Shown one piece after another: positions 1 to 12,679 of a DNA stretch of 64,000 nt; position 1 is the first letter of the stretch, and each line of letters starts with the position of its first letter. The position numbers and the translations under genes were made by a program. The notes below the pieces were generated by a model. It made no database searches, had not been told where the DNA came from, and was given only the letters and a program-made list of their open reading frames with translations. Source of the stretch: Blasia pusilla (Eukaryota > Marchantiophyta > Marchantiopsida > Blasiales). The stretch is from positions 3,224,001 through 3,288,000 of the forward strand of contig CM114273.1 of assembly GCA_050084515.1 (NCBI GenBank). The letters are read 5' to 3'.

Positions 1-2600
1 CGGATTTAAATTACCTTCCAAAATTAACAATTACTCTCAAAATTCTTAAGTGCAATTTTAAATCAACGTTGAGCAATCCTACTAGCATAAAGCGCATAGA
101 ATCAAGTAAAGAGAAGTTTGCACTCTCCAATAAATATATAGATGTCATTGATTTCTTGGACTCTAAGTTATTGCGGTCACAAAATAAAATGTTTCTCATT
201 TAATTCATACAATCCTATGATCACAAGAAAAGCCTCCTTTCTTCTTGTCTGATTTGTAATATTTGATTTCAACCACTCATTTCGTTTCAATTTTTATGGG
301 TAGAAGCATTTTTGCCCATGGTTAGTTGGGTATCCCATTATCCAAGGATTTTTTTTCATTGCAATAATTTCCAACATAAGGTTATTATCTCATTTCTTCT
401 TTAATAATCTTAAAGTGGTGAGATACACAAATGCAAAAAATAAAAAGAATCAACCATAACTATAAGGGAGATTTTATGCTTATCTCTCTACTAGTTTAAG
501 ACCGTGGACTTTGAGTTTATTGGTCTTTGAGTCCTATTTTTATTTAAACTTTGGATATATTATGTTTATCACCAATTAGCTCTAACTCTAGCCTTAAGTA
601 GTAGAAAGAACTAACACAATCGCGGATAGAATGAGTATCTACACCACACTAAAGTGAATGTACTAAAAAGATTAAAATTTTAATTTTTGAGGATGTGGAA
701 GGCTCATTTGGGATCTAGACTATATGATTGAACAAGAAGCATTAAGTTTTTTTAACATTTTCTTAAGGCGATGGATTTCAAGAGATTGTCGATGTCAATC
801 AAATGCTAGTCGACTTGATATAGCATCTGGTTTCAAGTTCAACTACACTATTAAGGAAGGATAACTTCTTCATTTGCAAAAGTCTTGTTGCATTAAACAT
901 AGCCAGTAGTAAGAAAATGGTTCCATGGTACATACAACAAGAAATCATTTATTTTCATCAAGACTATTAGCTTTCTCCATAGCAAAGGAGTCTAAACAAG
1001 TTCAAGTTTGTCGCAAGTGTCGAATATCACGATTACGAGAAACTAAGTCAAGAAATTAATTTCAGTATAAAAGTTAAAGTCATAATGTTAGAAATCCAAA
1101 TTTAAAAGCAATCTATGCTCAAGCTCCACTAGGATCCTCATATTATATCTCCAATTCAACACCTAGTGGAGGCACTTGTAAGGTTGCACTTAGAAGGAAT
1201 TCCACATGTTTGTAAGAGTTAAAGTAAGAAATTTGAACATTCAATTCACATAAGAAATTTTATGAAATTATTTCTTTGATATGTTTTAGTTGCAACACAA
1301 AAACTATTGAAAAAATCTTAGAAAGAAAATTCCAACAAGGAAAAAAAAAACTCATTTGCTACGTGACTAGTAGATTTAAACAAATCCAACGAATGCTAGT
1401 ATTTAATAAGATGTGAACAGACAACAAGATGAGTGGTCACCAACCACTCCAACTTGACATATCAACTCTACTACTTATGTATCTTATAATGTTACCAAGA
1501 CACATTGTCTGATATGCGTTGGTAATAATAACGCAATTTGGTATGAAGAGGATAAGGTACAAAATACGTAGATCTGATGGGCTTAATTTACTTGTAGATA
1601 TGCAGAAAGTTATAAATTGTTTGTACTATTGTATGTGTCACAAAATCTTTAAAATATGCAATTTGACATACCAAGTATTGGATCAATAACCACCCCACAT
1701 CACCTAAATTAATAAATCCATGGATGGCATGTGTTCGAGCATTTATACTATTAATCAAAAGTGCATATGCCACTACAAGGAAAAATGGTGAGCTCTTAAA
1801 AAAAAACTTGAAGATAAATTTTCCGCGGACATCCCTCTCCTTCGAAGGAGTCTAAGTGAAATCAATCAAACATTGCAAAAAGGGGATTAGAACTACAAAA
1901 TTTGAAAATTCACGGTGAGTAAAATTTCAAGAGGTCACTCCGCCACTCCCTCTTAAATGTAAGATTCCACTCTCTCAAATTTAAGGTTCCGCTCCGTTCG
2001 AAATCAAGACTACTAAAAATGCCGCCTAGTATTCTTGATTCTAGAGGAAGTGGAACATACCAAATCTCAAGGTGGTTGATCATCAACAACCACCATAACA
2101 TCATCTCAATCCCCTATCTTAAAACCTACTAGTGAGTTGCCATGTACTATGAATAAGATTGTACATGAATTTTTTTAATAATTATTTCTCTTCTAAGGTG
2201 CATACTTTTTTAAGTGATGATTCAGTGATTGATGATGGGATGAGGTTGGTACACCTAACAAAGTTCTTGAATACTTGTTTAGTTTCATCTAACTAAACTA
2301 GATGAAAAAGAATGGTTTTTTCACTCGTACGGAGCATGACACCTACTAGTGTTTTGATAATGATAATGTCACAAGTGATTTCTATTTGAATCCTATGGGA
2401 GTCTAGATCGAAAGGTCACCAAATGCAAGTCATGTATAATGTGCATACTCAACATTTAAATCTTAATTACCTTTTCATTCAAATATTTCTCTAAGTTAAT
2501 ACATATGTCAAAAAGACGAGAATGATGTACGAAGGAAAAGCCATAGATAACCGCGGACTTGCATTTAAGCCCACGTAGACTAGGTACTTAGCGCTAGGCG
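1..2600. other. AT-rich spacer without a recognisable gene
   Basis: AT-rich sequence with many short open stretches of low-complexity content and no conserved motif on either strand. No terminal repeats, RNA gene or splice-consistent exon chain was found. Confidence 0.6.
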
Positions 2601-3400
2601 GTTTGACTGGGTTGGGAGAGGGAGGACGTCAAGGGTAGATATTGGGAGGTGTTAACGCCATTGGATATCGGGAGCGACGGGACGGAATAGATGTGCTGGT
2701 AAGAATGGACAAACGGAGACGGAATGGATGGAAGGACGTAGACGGAAGATAGGGACGAGACGAAATGGATGGACAGAAGTTGGACGGACGGATTAGGGTT
2801 TTTTCACGTCGTGCACTCGCTTGGGAGCACAAGGGGTTACTTGAGTCTCAACTTCACTTTGTGCTTGTCTCCTTGCTCGCTCTCGGCTTGTCTCATCTTG
2901 TTATTGGCGCTCAAGGGCTCTCCTCTTTTCGTTCCCTCTCGCGGTTTTGCAAGCTCTTGTATCGTCCCTGGCTCTTGCGGGCTGTCGTCTCATTGTTGGC
3001 TCTCGTAGGCGTGCCCGTAAATGCTCATCTTCTAACCCGCCACTTGTTTCACGGTTTTTGTTGCTCTCGTCTTGTCGCTGGCCCTCTCGAACGTCTCATA
3101 TCATCTCTCACGAGCTCGTGGGAACTATCTCTCTTTGCGCATCGCTCTCTCTTGCCCTACCGCTCATTTTTTGCTCTCTCCTCTCTTGGGCACGCGCAAA
3201 GTGTCTCCCACCCCGCAATTGTAAAGATTTTGTAAACCCACATAGATTTATGAACTTTCTAATCTATATCATTATTGGAATGCGTTTTTTATTTGCAAAC
3301 ACTGTGTGTTTGACATCTAGCAACCAAACAACAAGAAAATATTTCTCCCTATACGGGCAGCAAGAAAAAGATTCAACATAACACGACTAGTCCCTTCACT
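2601..3400. other. Compositionally biased stretch, no gene supported
   Basis: About 2620-2790 is rich in GGA/GGACG words. About 2800-3200 is rich in CTC/TCT and keeps several overlapping frames open at once. That is what biased composition does, and no domain is visible in any of the translations. Confidence 0.5.
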
Positions 3401-5640
3401 CCTATGCATGGCAGGGGCTACCCACTAGAAGCCATTATTGCAATTGATCTACTGCAATAATCTTCTCATGAAGTTCAAGGGAGAGGGCTTCTCATGGAAA
3501 GTTTCGTGGTACTTCTAAGAAGAATGATCAGCCATACAATTTCACTGATGCGTCATGTGAAACCCTGCGGCGATGAATGAGTGTATGAGCAGCAGCGAAT
3601 TGAAGGTCTCAAGGTTCGATCAGAGGAGAAGAAATTCCCGTATCAGTATCAATTAGGTCGTGAAAGTAACCGAGAACCTCGAAGCATCTGCGGTAGAGTG
3701 ACAAAAGCTTTTGCTCTGATCACAGATGGCAATGCAGTAAATTGATCATCCTTGGAAAGACTGAGCAGAAGCTGCTGACATCGAGACTCTAGGACTTGAT
3801 TCTGTCAATCTTGATTGTCTCGAACTTTGAGTGAACATCCACCGCTGATGGTTCTTTCAGGACAGATCTTTTCTTACTGTCATTAGGCATAATGAAGCTC
3901 TTGTCGCAACAAATGATGTAGCTATGGATCCATCTAGTTCTGGCTGCAGTTGCACAGGCTGCATGAAATCAATTCCCGCAGCCGATTGCATTAGTTTCGT
4001 CTCATGGTTGCAGTCTCAAAAAAGAAAAGCTGGAGGTGGATAGTCTCTAAATGTGAATCAAAAGGTTTGTGTGTTTGGATCCTGCTCATGGCTACCCCCT
4101 ATATGAGTATCAGGCTTTTCATGGATGATGGTTTTCATGTGAACGTCATTCGTTCATTCTCCTGCTTCCCGAGCAGGACTCTTTCAGTTCAAGTGTCCTG
4201 ATTCCTTGCCTGTGCATACAATTTCACAACGAATTAGGAGTATTTTATGATCTCTTGAAGCAGCTGATCTCCGTGAGCTCCTTCAAAAGAAATGGAGTTG
4301 CTGCTTATTCATGCAGGAGTGTGAGCAACCTCATGGATATGAACTTTGTTGACATTGACCATCCAAGAAGTCTTCTTCTTTGTAAATTCATCACGCCTTA
4401 CAACAAACCTCAGTTTATAATTTATCTCTCAGAAAAAGCGATAGTCCACAGTCTTTGACCCTAATACATTCTCACTTGCTAAATTAAAGTAAATCCCATG
4501 TCATCTTCGCCAACATATATGTCCCTTTCTGGAGTTCCTTGCTCTTTAAAGACATCCAGAGGAGTGGTAAACTGCGATGGATTGCCACACTCACAAAGCT
4601 GGGATTGCCTAGGCCTGAATTCTCTTCGTGTGTGAAAAGCTAAGCTTTGCTGTTGCGCATGATGAAAAGCTGTAATGGACTGGGATTAGCATTACAAGTT
4701 TCAGCCCATGTTTAACAGAGACGATACTGGGTGGAAAGGACACCTCGAACAAGAACTTAGAAAGTAGTCAGATTGTTGCTTTAGAAAGTGATGCATACTT
4801 CACTTGTATCAGCGATCAAGGCCTGCCAACCTTCGAGGTATGAACGAGGGCGGAAGTGAGCTGGTCGCCTAATGCCATTGGAATCTTTGCCCTTCGCTCG
4901 CTGATCTACAAACCCCTCATCCAAACCGCTAAATGAAGGCAAATCTTAGATTTGAATGCCTAATCGCAAGGTAGTGGATGATGCTTTCACCGCATCCATA
5001 CCGAGTTCTGATCAATTGCAAGTGAGAGGATCTGTTAACGAACACTGTCAGGAAGGTAGTAGAGATCGAATCCGAAAAAAATCTAAAGCCCAAAAGACGA
5101 GGACAACTCTGCAGCATTCCATCGTCCTCTGTTCTGGCGCTATCAGTAGGGGTTGGGGAAACTCAAAATGATCCAAATCTAAGGTTAACATTAAGAGGAT
5201 ACAGAGGAGGGAGTAGTGCTATAGTTGCTGTAGAATGAATGAATGAATGAATTAACCATTAATGACCAAAGTACCGCATACCAGGATTCATGCCACCAAA
5301 ATACCATAACCTACGTAATCAACACCAAAACTCTTGAAATTTTTGCAGGTCAAGAGCAAACTGCTCGGGAAATAAACCATGAAACGAACAAACGATCTCG
5401 AGTTCTGCAACCATAGAAGTCCAAACACCTGCCCAAGAATTACTGCGAAGTGGCGATTCTGAGCTAGGAAGCTATCGTCGAATGACAATACGAGAAAAAA
5501 AAGAGTTCCAATAAAATAAAGAGAAACCGAGAGCCAAGTACACAACAAAAGAAAATTCCAAAAACTTTCAAAAAATTCCAAAAGCCAACGAATTTCAAAG
5601 CCCATTTCTAACATCGAAACGGAATCCATCACAACAAATG
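3401..5640. other. Intergenic or degenerate sequence
   Basis: Mixed-composition sequence without a convincing exon chain. Short open stretches, including a hydrophobic minus-strand one at 5288-5632, have no recognisable domain. The stretch may hold untranslated or decayed gene sequence, but I cannot show it. Confidence 0.45.
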
Positions 5641-5664
5641 TAAAGGCGAATCGATTCGCCTTTA
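5641..5664. repeat. Perfect 24-bp palindrome
   Basis: The 24 bases read identically on both strands. The half-site is TAAAGGCGAATC, with no central spacer. It lies in the spacer upstream of the PfpI-family gene. It could be a dimeric protein-binding site or a cruciform-prone scar, and nothing nearby decides which. Confidence 0.9.
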
Positions 5665-6434
5665 GTTGTGATTAATTCTGTTTCGATTTCAGTAACGGCC
5701 TTCCTTTAGCGGTCCTCCAATCCCAGAAGTGAAGGCGTCTAACTCCCTGTGGTCCTCCTATCTTCTTAGGAATTCGGGTCCGAATCAGGTCAGCGAATTA
5801 AATCAGAGTTTTTCGTTTTTGCTATAGGTGTGATTCCTGCTGCTATCAAAGCAGATGTGGTGTCTTCTAACACTGTCGTGTCAGTGCGGATCAGGAGTTG
5901 AGTGAAGATCTAAATGTTCTCCTGAGATTTCATCTTCTGCTGCGAAACACAAGGAGAGGATAGCAGATGAGAAACAAAAGCATATCTTCAAACCATGTCC
6001 AGTCATTACAAGAATGATTCATTCTTTACTTAGTATTCTTTGTGTCAGTGGATCTTGCCTAACGAGGTTGCATTTGATCCAACTCTGGGACTTGCAGTTG
6101 GAATGTACATTTTTTCCTGGCTCAAGAGGAAAACAGAACTTCTAGGCATTGCAATTCATAGAAACTCGACAGTGGCAACTTACCTCTACCTCAAAAATTC
6201 AGCTTCCATGAGGGAACTAGATGGAACTTCACTGCTTGTGCTTTCATCTCCACTAGAACCCGTGTTCAAGTAGGTCAGCCTGTGCTTGGCTGCCGTAGTA
6301 CATCTAAAACACTTATCTCTAGGCATTGCCATCTTCTATTATGGTCACATTCCTTGGTATTAGGCCTACCAAAGTGGAACAGATACTTTAGTTGTTAGTC
6401 CCATCATGACCTTCTTTGGTCCAACTCTGCGAGT
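5665..6434 (+). other. Spacer with a weak open stretch at 6040-6273
   Basis: No confident gene. The stretch 6040-6273 follows a plausible splice acceptor (tgtgtcag just before TGG) and translates to a 77-residue segment with a short hydrophobic part around GLAVGMYIFSWLKRK. I do not recognise it. It may be an exon or a chance open frame. Confidence 0.3.
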
Positions 6435-6719
6435 CCAGAAGTCCACCCACTCAGACAGAGGGAGAGATGACCAGACCGGGGATTCATCCGTCTTTATACC
6501 TTTCTCGGAGGAAGAGCGAGCGACTCGGCCCAAATCCAAGACTCTGGTGCTGTCCAGAGCAAATCAGAGCGGAGGAGACCAGAAGTCCACCCATTCATAC
6601 GGAGAGATGACCAGACAGAATCTTCATTCGTCTTTATTCATTTCGTAGAGGAAGAGTAAGCGACTCGGCCCAAATGCAAGACTCTGGTTCTGTCCAGAGC
6701 AAATCAGAGCGGAGGAGAC
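6435..6719 (+). repeat. Imperfect tandem duplication, two copies of about 144 bp
   Basis: Copy one runs from about 6435 to 6578 and copy two from about 6579 to 6719. Each copy starts with CCAGAAGTCCACCCA and ends with AATCAGAGCGGAGGAGAC. They differ by scattered substitutions and small indels. The pair ends about 130 bp before the start codon of the PfpI-family gene, so it may form part of its promoter or 5' leader. Confidence 0.85.
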
Positions 6720-6848
6720 GGCTATTTTGAGTGATAAATTGAAGACGGATTGCACAAAGCTCTGGCTGCTGGCTCCAAAGCTCGTGAGTGAGCGAGCGCT
6801 GCAAAAGAGGTCTAGCAAAAGGTTCAACGCTCAGTTCTGCGCTAAGTT

Positions 6849-7891
6849 ATGGCGGAAGGAGGGAAAACGATCCAAGTTGCGATCCCCATATTTGATGGCA
6901 TCACGGCCTTAGACGCAATCGGTCCATATGAATGTATGGAGTCAGTTGGGAATGTCGAAGTGGTTTTTGTCGCGGAGAAGCGGGGCACCCACAGGGCTGG
7001 GTATGGAGCTCTTATCCTGACAGCAACCGCCTCTTTCGACGAAGTGTTGCACCCTGACATCGTGATTGTCCCAGGTGGCTATGGCACTCGACAACTGCTG
7101 GATCATGAGCCAATTCTTAATTGGATCCGAAAGGTGACTTACTGACTGACTGTAGTGACTACCATGGAGTGCGATTCCGTTGATGATTCTCCGAAGCATC
7201 AATTGTTGTTGTTGTTGTTGTTGTTGTCAAACCCGTCCGAAATGCCCCGTATCTTAACATCTCATGGGCTCTTGATTGCAAGGTCCACGAAACATCTCTG
7301 TACACAACCTCTGTTTGCACAGGATCGCTGCTACTTGCTGCTGGAGGTCTCCTTAAGGGACTGAATGCCACGACGCACTGGAGTTGCTATGACATACTTG
7401 AGGCTTATGATGCCAAACCCCAAGCAATCCGCGTTGTCCGAGAGGTTAGCGGCGATTCCTGAGCGCTGCTGAAAAGATGTGTCCTCTGAATGCCAGTTCG
7501 AAGTTAGTCAGTCGTTGAGAGGATTAGAATGCACCAGAATCGCTTGCCAGCACCATAAATTTGGTGATCTTGCTGATTTCTTTGCAAATGAGAGAACTTC
7601 TTACCGATTAGCAGTATTGACCTACCGGAGTGTGCCCGTCTGATTGGAGTGCAGGGCAAGATTATAACGTCAGCGGGAGTGTCTGCAGGAATCGACATGG
7701 GTATCACTCTTGTGTCGCTGATTTCGAGTGAAACAACTGCTAAAGCGGTACAACTCTTGCTGGAGTATGAACCAGAACCGCCCTTCGACTCAGGCAGTGT
7801 CGCTAAAGCTGAACCTCTGGTCTTGGAGAAGGCAAAAATGCTTTCACTCCAATCCCGAGCCTACGTCCTGGAGAACTACCAGATTGCATAA
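6849..7891 (+). CDS. Single-domain DJ-1/PfpI (GATase1-like) protein, isonitrile-hydratase-like, three exons
   Basis: Exons 6849-7133, 7283-7444 and 7655-7891 join in phase 0 at GT-AG introns to give about 227 residues. The N-terminus reads FDGITALDAIGPYE, the acidic signature of the PfpI branch that includes isonitrile hydratase. Exon 2 carries TTSVCTGSLLLAA with the nucleophile-elbow cysteine near residue 107. Exon 3 carries GKIITSAGVSAGIDM and then PPFDSG, both standard for the family. The start ATGGCGG has good context. A second acceptor at 7630 would also keep phase, but the 7655 acceptor fits family spacing better. Known plant DJ-1 proteins are usually two-domain; this one has one domain and looks like bacterial or fungal cytosolic enzymes, which suggests ancient transfer. 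The substrate is unknown: hydratase, glyoxalase-like or chaperone roles all remain possible. Confidence 0.85.
7203..7227 (+). repeat. (TTG)8 microsatellite in intron 1 of the PfpI-family gene
   Basis: Eight uninterrupted TTG units lie between exons 1 and 2. They are intronic and likely variable in length, with no expected effect on the protein. Confidence 0.9.
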
Positions 7892-8659
7892 TTCGAATTG
7901 TTTTCGATAGGCCTGCGAGCTTCTCGCATCTACTGCCACTTCTCTACTATCAGTTCTCGAGGTCGATTAGGGTTCCTACAGTCTCTTTGTCCCTAGCATC
8001 CCTAGAAGATGTGGACCATTCGAGGAAGGGGTAGAGAATTGTGGAGAGTAGGATTCTCTTATCGTTCCAAGGGGCAGAAGCCTAGTGAAGCTTCATCTCA
8101 CTGTACTCTTAAACGGTGGAGACGAAATTCTGGTCTTCTCTGTTTGCAATGCATCGCACCACTATTGTCGCTTGCATCAAGATATCTGTGATGCATGTCG
8201 TAGACATTTTGCTGTTCAAATCCTGCAAATTGAAGTAGTCTACAAACAGCAGGAGTAGGTGTGAGAGTGCCCAATGTCGTGAGAGGAGGGCACATACAGG
8301 CGCTACCACTAGAATCATATCCGGTATTTCTGAAGAGAGGAAGCTTGCCCAATAATTGCACTTCTCTCTTCAGTGCAGTAACTGCAATAATTACACTCAG
8401 GAGACTATTCCGAGGGATTCTGTATCTATTCCCAACTGTTGCACCTCAGTTGTAGGTAGGTGTACATAATGATGATGACCAGAGGACTTATTCGGGGCAG
8501 GCGTAAGATCGGAGGCACAAACTACTGATCGGACTATCGTGAGGCCTACTGATCGAGCAGTCATAGGTCTAAAGTCTTAGAGCATGTGACTGAATCACGG
8601 ATTAGGTGGGCGAGAACAAAGCACAAGGACAAATTATCACTAACAATTCGAAGCATGAT
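7892..8659. other. Spacer between convergent PfpI-family and ankyrin/PGG genes
   Basis: The two genes point toward each other, so this stretch should hold both 3' untranslated regions. No domain-bearing reading frame was found on either strand. Confidence 0.5.
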
Positions 8660-11600
8660 TCAGAAAAGTGCGAACCGCTTGTAGAACATCCTGAACTGGG
8701 AGTTCCTGTAGAAGGCGAGACGAAGTAGCCGCAGTACGCAAAGATACAATGTGAAAGCGCACACAAAACCCCCTAAAATGGCTGTGGTCGTCGTCAAGCG
8801 CTGTTGATTCCAAAAGCCATGGCTGGGAGTCACAGCTATGGAAGCCGCAGCAAACGCGACGAGAATGAAAACGATGGCCGTCATGAGGAAGTCCCACCGC
8901 AATCGTGACAGTCCTCCGAGTCCGTTTCATCTCCTCCAAAGTGGACTCCAAATACACCGGCAGCGCCGGAAGCAGAGACAGCATAATCGCCGCCAGTCCC
9001 AAATAGAAGGCCAACGTATTGCAGACTATGAAGACTCTGACAGAAACAGCCGCGACTTGGAGATGGTCGTCGGATCCATAACCCAACGGCGGCTGCAACG
9101 GCCCCACGTACGACGCCGTCGCCACCAGAGCCGCCGTCACTGATATGGCATTCGCCGCTTGATTCAGACCGCTCTTCAACTCCAGCGTCTCCTGTGCGAC
9201 CTTCGTGTACCACCATGATTGGGCCCCCGCAGACGCCAACGCTCCCGGAGCTGCCACGTCCTCCGCCGTGTTCTTGTGCCAAATGTCGACCCCAGCTTGC
9301 AGCAAGAAGTTGATGTCCCTCTCCCAGAAGCTCTCTTCCAGAGTCGGGTATCCTCGACCGTCGCCCGCTGCGGAGCTGTGGGGCGGAGGGAGGCGGAAAT
9401 TGTCGAGCTTCTTGCAGAAAACGAGGTCCATCATATGGAGCTTGATTTCCAGTTTGGCTGCGGCAACGACGTGATGCAGAAGGGAGTTTCCCTGCGCATC
9501 CAAACACATGATGTCGTGTTCGAATATATCCATGAAAACTCGGAGTGATGTGTGTCGTCCTGACAGTGCGGCGCAGTGGACGAGGGGGTATTCGCGGAAG
9601 GGAACGTGCTTCTTGAGGGATCCGTCTTTGGATCTCGGGAATTCTTCATATGTGAACACATGAAGTGTTTGGTATTTCACCTTCAGCCACTTCCATGCGT
9701 ACTCCCAATAGGCGCTAAAATCCTGCACATGACGCGTAGTTGCACTATTTCGGTTAATTTGGAACTGCTTTCTCTTAAACGCGGCTTATCGCGATAAAAT
9801 AAATAAATTAACAAAGAGAGTCCTTGCGACAAAAGGGCTGACGCTCCTTCCAGTTTTGGTTTTGGGAGAAAACAAATCCCTCCTCCGTCGTTTCTTACTT
9901 ATATTCTCAGTCTCTTCAATGTTTTAATTCCACCCCAATCTCCACCTTCTCGTATTACTACTCTCTTGAAAGAATGGAGAAGGTTTACCTCTTTCTAAGC
10001 CACTAATATTTTCTAATAATCATTCTAGAGTGATGGATATGGGAGGCTTGGAATATGACTTGAAATAAGTTTTGACTCTAGACGACACTTCAATTTTATA
10101 TTCTCTTCAGAAGGTTGGAGGAAGGAAGTATGTTCCTCCTTTCCAACCCATCTACCATTCCCTACTCACAATTTACTCCCTATGTATCTCCCCTTTTCCT
10201 TCCCTTTTCCTGTTTCAAGTTAAGCGCATTTTAAAAAGTGTCTTTTTTTTCTTCCCAAGTTGAAAATTCAACATTTCAGAAAATATTTCCATTCAAACGC
10301 TCCCTATTGAAAATTTCTCATTTTCACTATTCCCATCCCCTATCCAGATTTTATTCCTTATTTCCACTCCCTCAACTAAGGAAAATTGGACATTAAAAAA
10401 AATGAGATCTTGTTTTTGAAAAAAAAATTGACCTGTTCTCTCTTTCACTTATTTAAATTTCAATATGATCTTTCTTCCCTTACTGAAAACAAAATTCAAA
10501 ATTCTTTCGAACCTAAGATCTCTTTCTTTCATTTGAGTCACATTAACTTATTTGATCACATAATTATGAATTTTGAAAATATATTTATGACCGTAAAATT
10601 CAAAATTCTTTCGAACCCAGTGCTTCATTTGAGTGTCCAAGTTCGAACCTTACGTCATCAAAAACAACGGAATCTCAGAAAAAGTAACGCCTTCAATAAT
10701 TTGCGCACTTCCCTCAATAATTTTCTGAACTGAAAAGCGAGACAAGGAGAATTGCGTACCGATTTTGAATCAGATTCTTGATGGGGTTGGAGTTTGCGGG
10801 CAACTTCACGCGGAAGTTGTGATGGTTTTGAATCAGATTCTTGATGGGTTTGGAGTTTGCGGGCAACTTCACGCGGAAGTTGTGATGGTAAGCAGACTGC
10901 AGCGAGCTGAAGTGATGTACAGAGCATTCCAAGTTCACCATCCGAATCACCAAAGTTGATGGTCCTGAAGTGCACTTTCCGAGCACTTGGTGGTAATCCC
11001 TTGCATCCCATGTCGGCACTTCGTAGTAATCCCACATAGCCCTTTAAACTGTGTTTCAATTGTCGAGGGCTTGCGAAGCTTTCAGGGCCGTCGGAGTAGA
11101 TTTGAGGGATCTCGTCCGTACCTGTCAAGAAGATGTGTTTCCCGGAACCCTGATCGATTTTGGAAGGAACACTTAGCCAAGACTTGAGAGCCTCGATGCT
11201 GCCATTCAGTACAGCAAGGTGAACTGGAGAACCAAGTAAGCGGAATCTTTCCTTTTTCCCCAAGTTTTCGAAATGATCTGAGCTCTCCAGATACCCGTGA
11301 TCACGGGACAAGACATTTTCATTTACAACGTAACTCATCAACTTATATGGAAATATTTCGCGATCTTGTTGCTCTATACGATTATGACGTGGCTCATGAC
11401 GGCAATCTTCGACATTCGAAATATCGAAATCCGATTGTGAGTAATTGTGTATGGAATAGAAATCATAGAAATTCCTTCCCGCGTAATCTCGCCAGTTCAT
11501 AATTCCTACACTGCATAATTCACTAGCTGTAAGCGGTTTGAAACGAAGGTGTTTGACTAGCATGTGCCATCTCTCATTAGACTCGCGACTCTCCAACCGG

Positions 11601-12679
11601 AAAAACTCGTAAATTAGTTCAGGATTCTCCGAAAGAACAAGTGCGAGTATGAGTGTGACGGTTCTTAGTTCAGAAATGGAGTGCAGAGGGCTCTTACCTT
11701 GGCCATCTGAGGGCCTAAAGATATACCTCAGCAATCCAGTCGTGTTTGGCTTCTTCGCTAAAATTGCGAAAAACTTGGAAACGAACCGCATGTTGAAGAA
11801 GGTTTCCTCCACTGTCGGACGTTCATATCCGCATAGATGGTGGAGTAGGTACTCATCCCAGGGCAGAAAGTTGAACCTCACATCTTCATTGAAACCTTTG
11901 ATAATCCTCTTCTGTTGTTCTTCCTGAAACTGTGTCAACACCTCCTGCATCAAGCTGCGCAGTTGATTTCGACAATTGTCATCGTGATCCTCTCCTCCGG
12001 GGGGGGATATGTAATCTCTCCACGGCCAGTCCTCCGTTTCCATGTCTGCTCTTCTTAGGTCCTCTTCATGGGATTTCATCCACTCCTCATACATATTTTC
12101 ACTGGAAACATGCGTTTGGAACTCCTCATATGAGTTTATGACGACATTGGAATCATAACGCAAATAGGCTCTGTAAGGCTGCGTTTTGCATTTAAACGAC
12201 GCCTTTATGAGGCTACGGATCACGTATGGATTCCCCGTCAGCACAGCAACTGCAAGCGGATTCAGGTTGGAATAGCCATCAAATGCGCGGGCAAGAAGAA
12301 GCTCCTCCAGCTTGTCGAGAGTAAGAACGGAGCTGCAATCCCTAGCTGCCGATCTGCTCGAAGTCCTTTCTCCATCATCACTTTTACTGGAACTGCTTCT
12401 CTCACCAGCAGACTCACTCTTTCCATCACCGAACAATCCGATCATTTCCTCCATCAATCTGGACGCGCCTCTCTCTGCCGCGACGTGCAGTGCAGACTTT
12501 CCGTGTCCCACTCTGTCACCTGCCTCCAACAGCAGTTGCTCCGCCAGCAGACATCGGTCCCCCTTCCTTCCATAGTCATCAGTACTGTCTGGATCTTCCA
12601 GTAGTAAGAGATGTCTAATCCTACGACAATCCCCTCGCCGCAAAGCATCCATGTACTCCTCCTTGCGCTCCGGCGCCAT
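8660..12679 (-). CDS. Ankyrin-repeat protein with C-terminal PGG-like membrane domain, one frameshift
   Basis: Exon 1 is 12679-10760 and exon 2 is 9722-8660, joined in phase 0 across a 1037-bp intron with a GTACGC donor and a GTGCAG acceptor. The start is placed at MAPERKEEYMDAL; an upstream in-frame methionine at 12739 is less likely. Ankyrin-like units include GKSALHVAAERGASRLMEEM, NPLAVAVLTGNPYVIRSLI, GSPVHLAVLNGSIEALKSWL and FREYPLVHCAALSG. Exon 2 then gives a PGG-type region with four hydrophobic helices, beginning NAISVTAALVATASY and reading PPLGYG where PPGG is usual. After VTIAVGL, near 8885-8895, one extra base breaks the frame and the last two helices continue in another frame to a stop at 8660. 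Length is about 990 residues if the shift is an error. Plant relatives act at membranes in defence or ion stress; this role is inferred. It may be a recent pseudogene or a sequencing artefact. Confidence 0.8.
9723..10759 (-). other. Intron of the ankyrin/PGG gene
   Basis: AT-rich 1037-bp intron with long T- and C-rich runs on the + strand. No embedded gene or terminal repeat is visible. Confidence 0.7.
10763..10888 (-). repeat. In-frame 63-bp tandem duplication at the end of exon 1
   Basis: Two near-identical 63-bp units encode two 21-residue copies of SQLPREVARKLQ-HQESDSK in the ankyrin/PGG protein. The second copy ends at the splice donor. The few differences indicate a fairly recent duplication. 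This part of the protein is a charged linker, so tolerance is plausible. Confidence 0.9.

Noticed and set aside
2765-3235. 156-residue open + frame
   Set aside because: CT-rich composition keeps several frames open, and there is no domain, splice logic or conserved segment.
5288-5632. 114-residue hydrophobic minus-strand frame
   Set aside because: AT-rich low-complexity sequence easily gives Leu/Phe-rich frames. No family or gene context.
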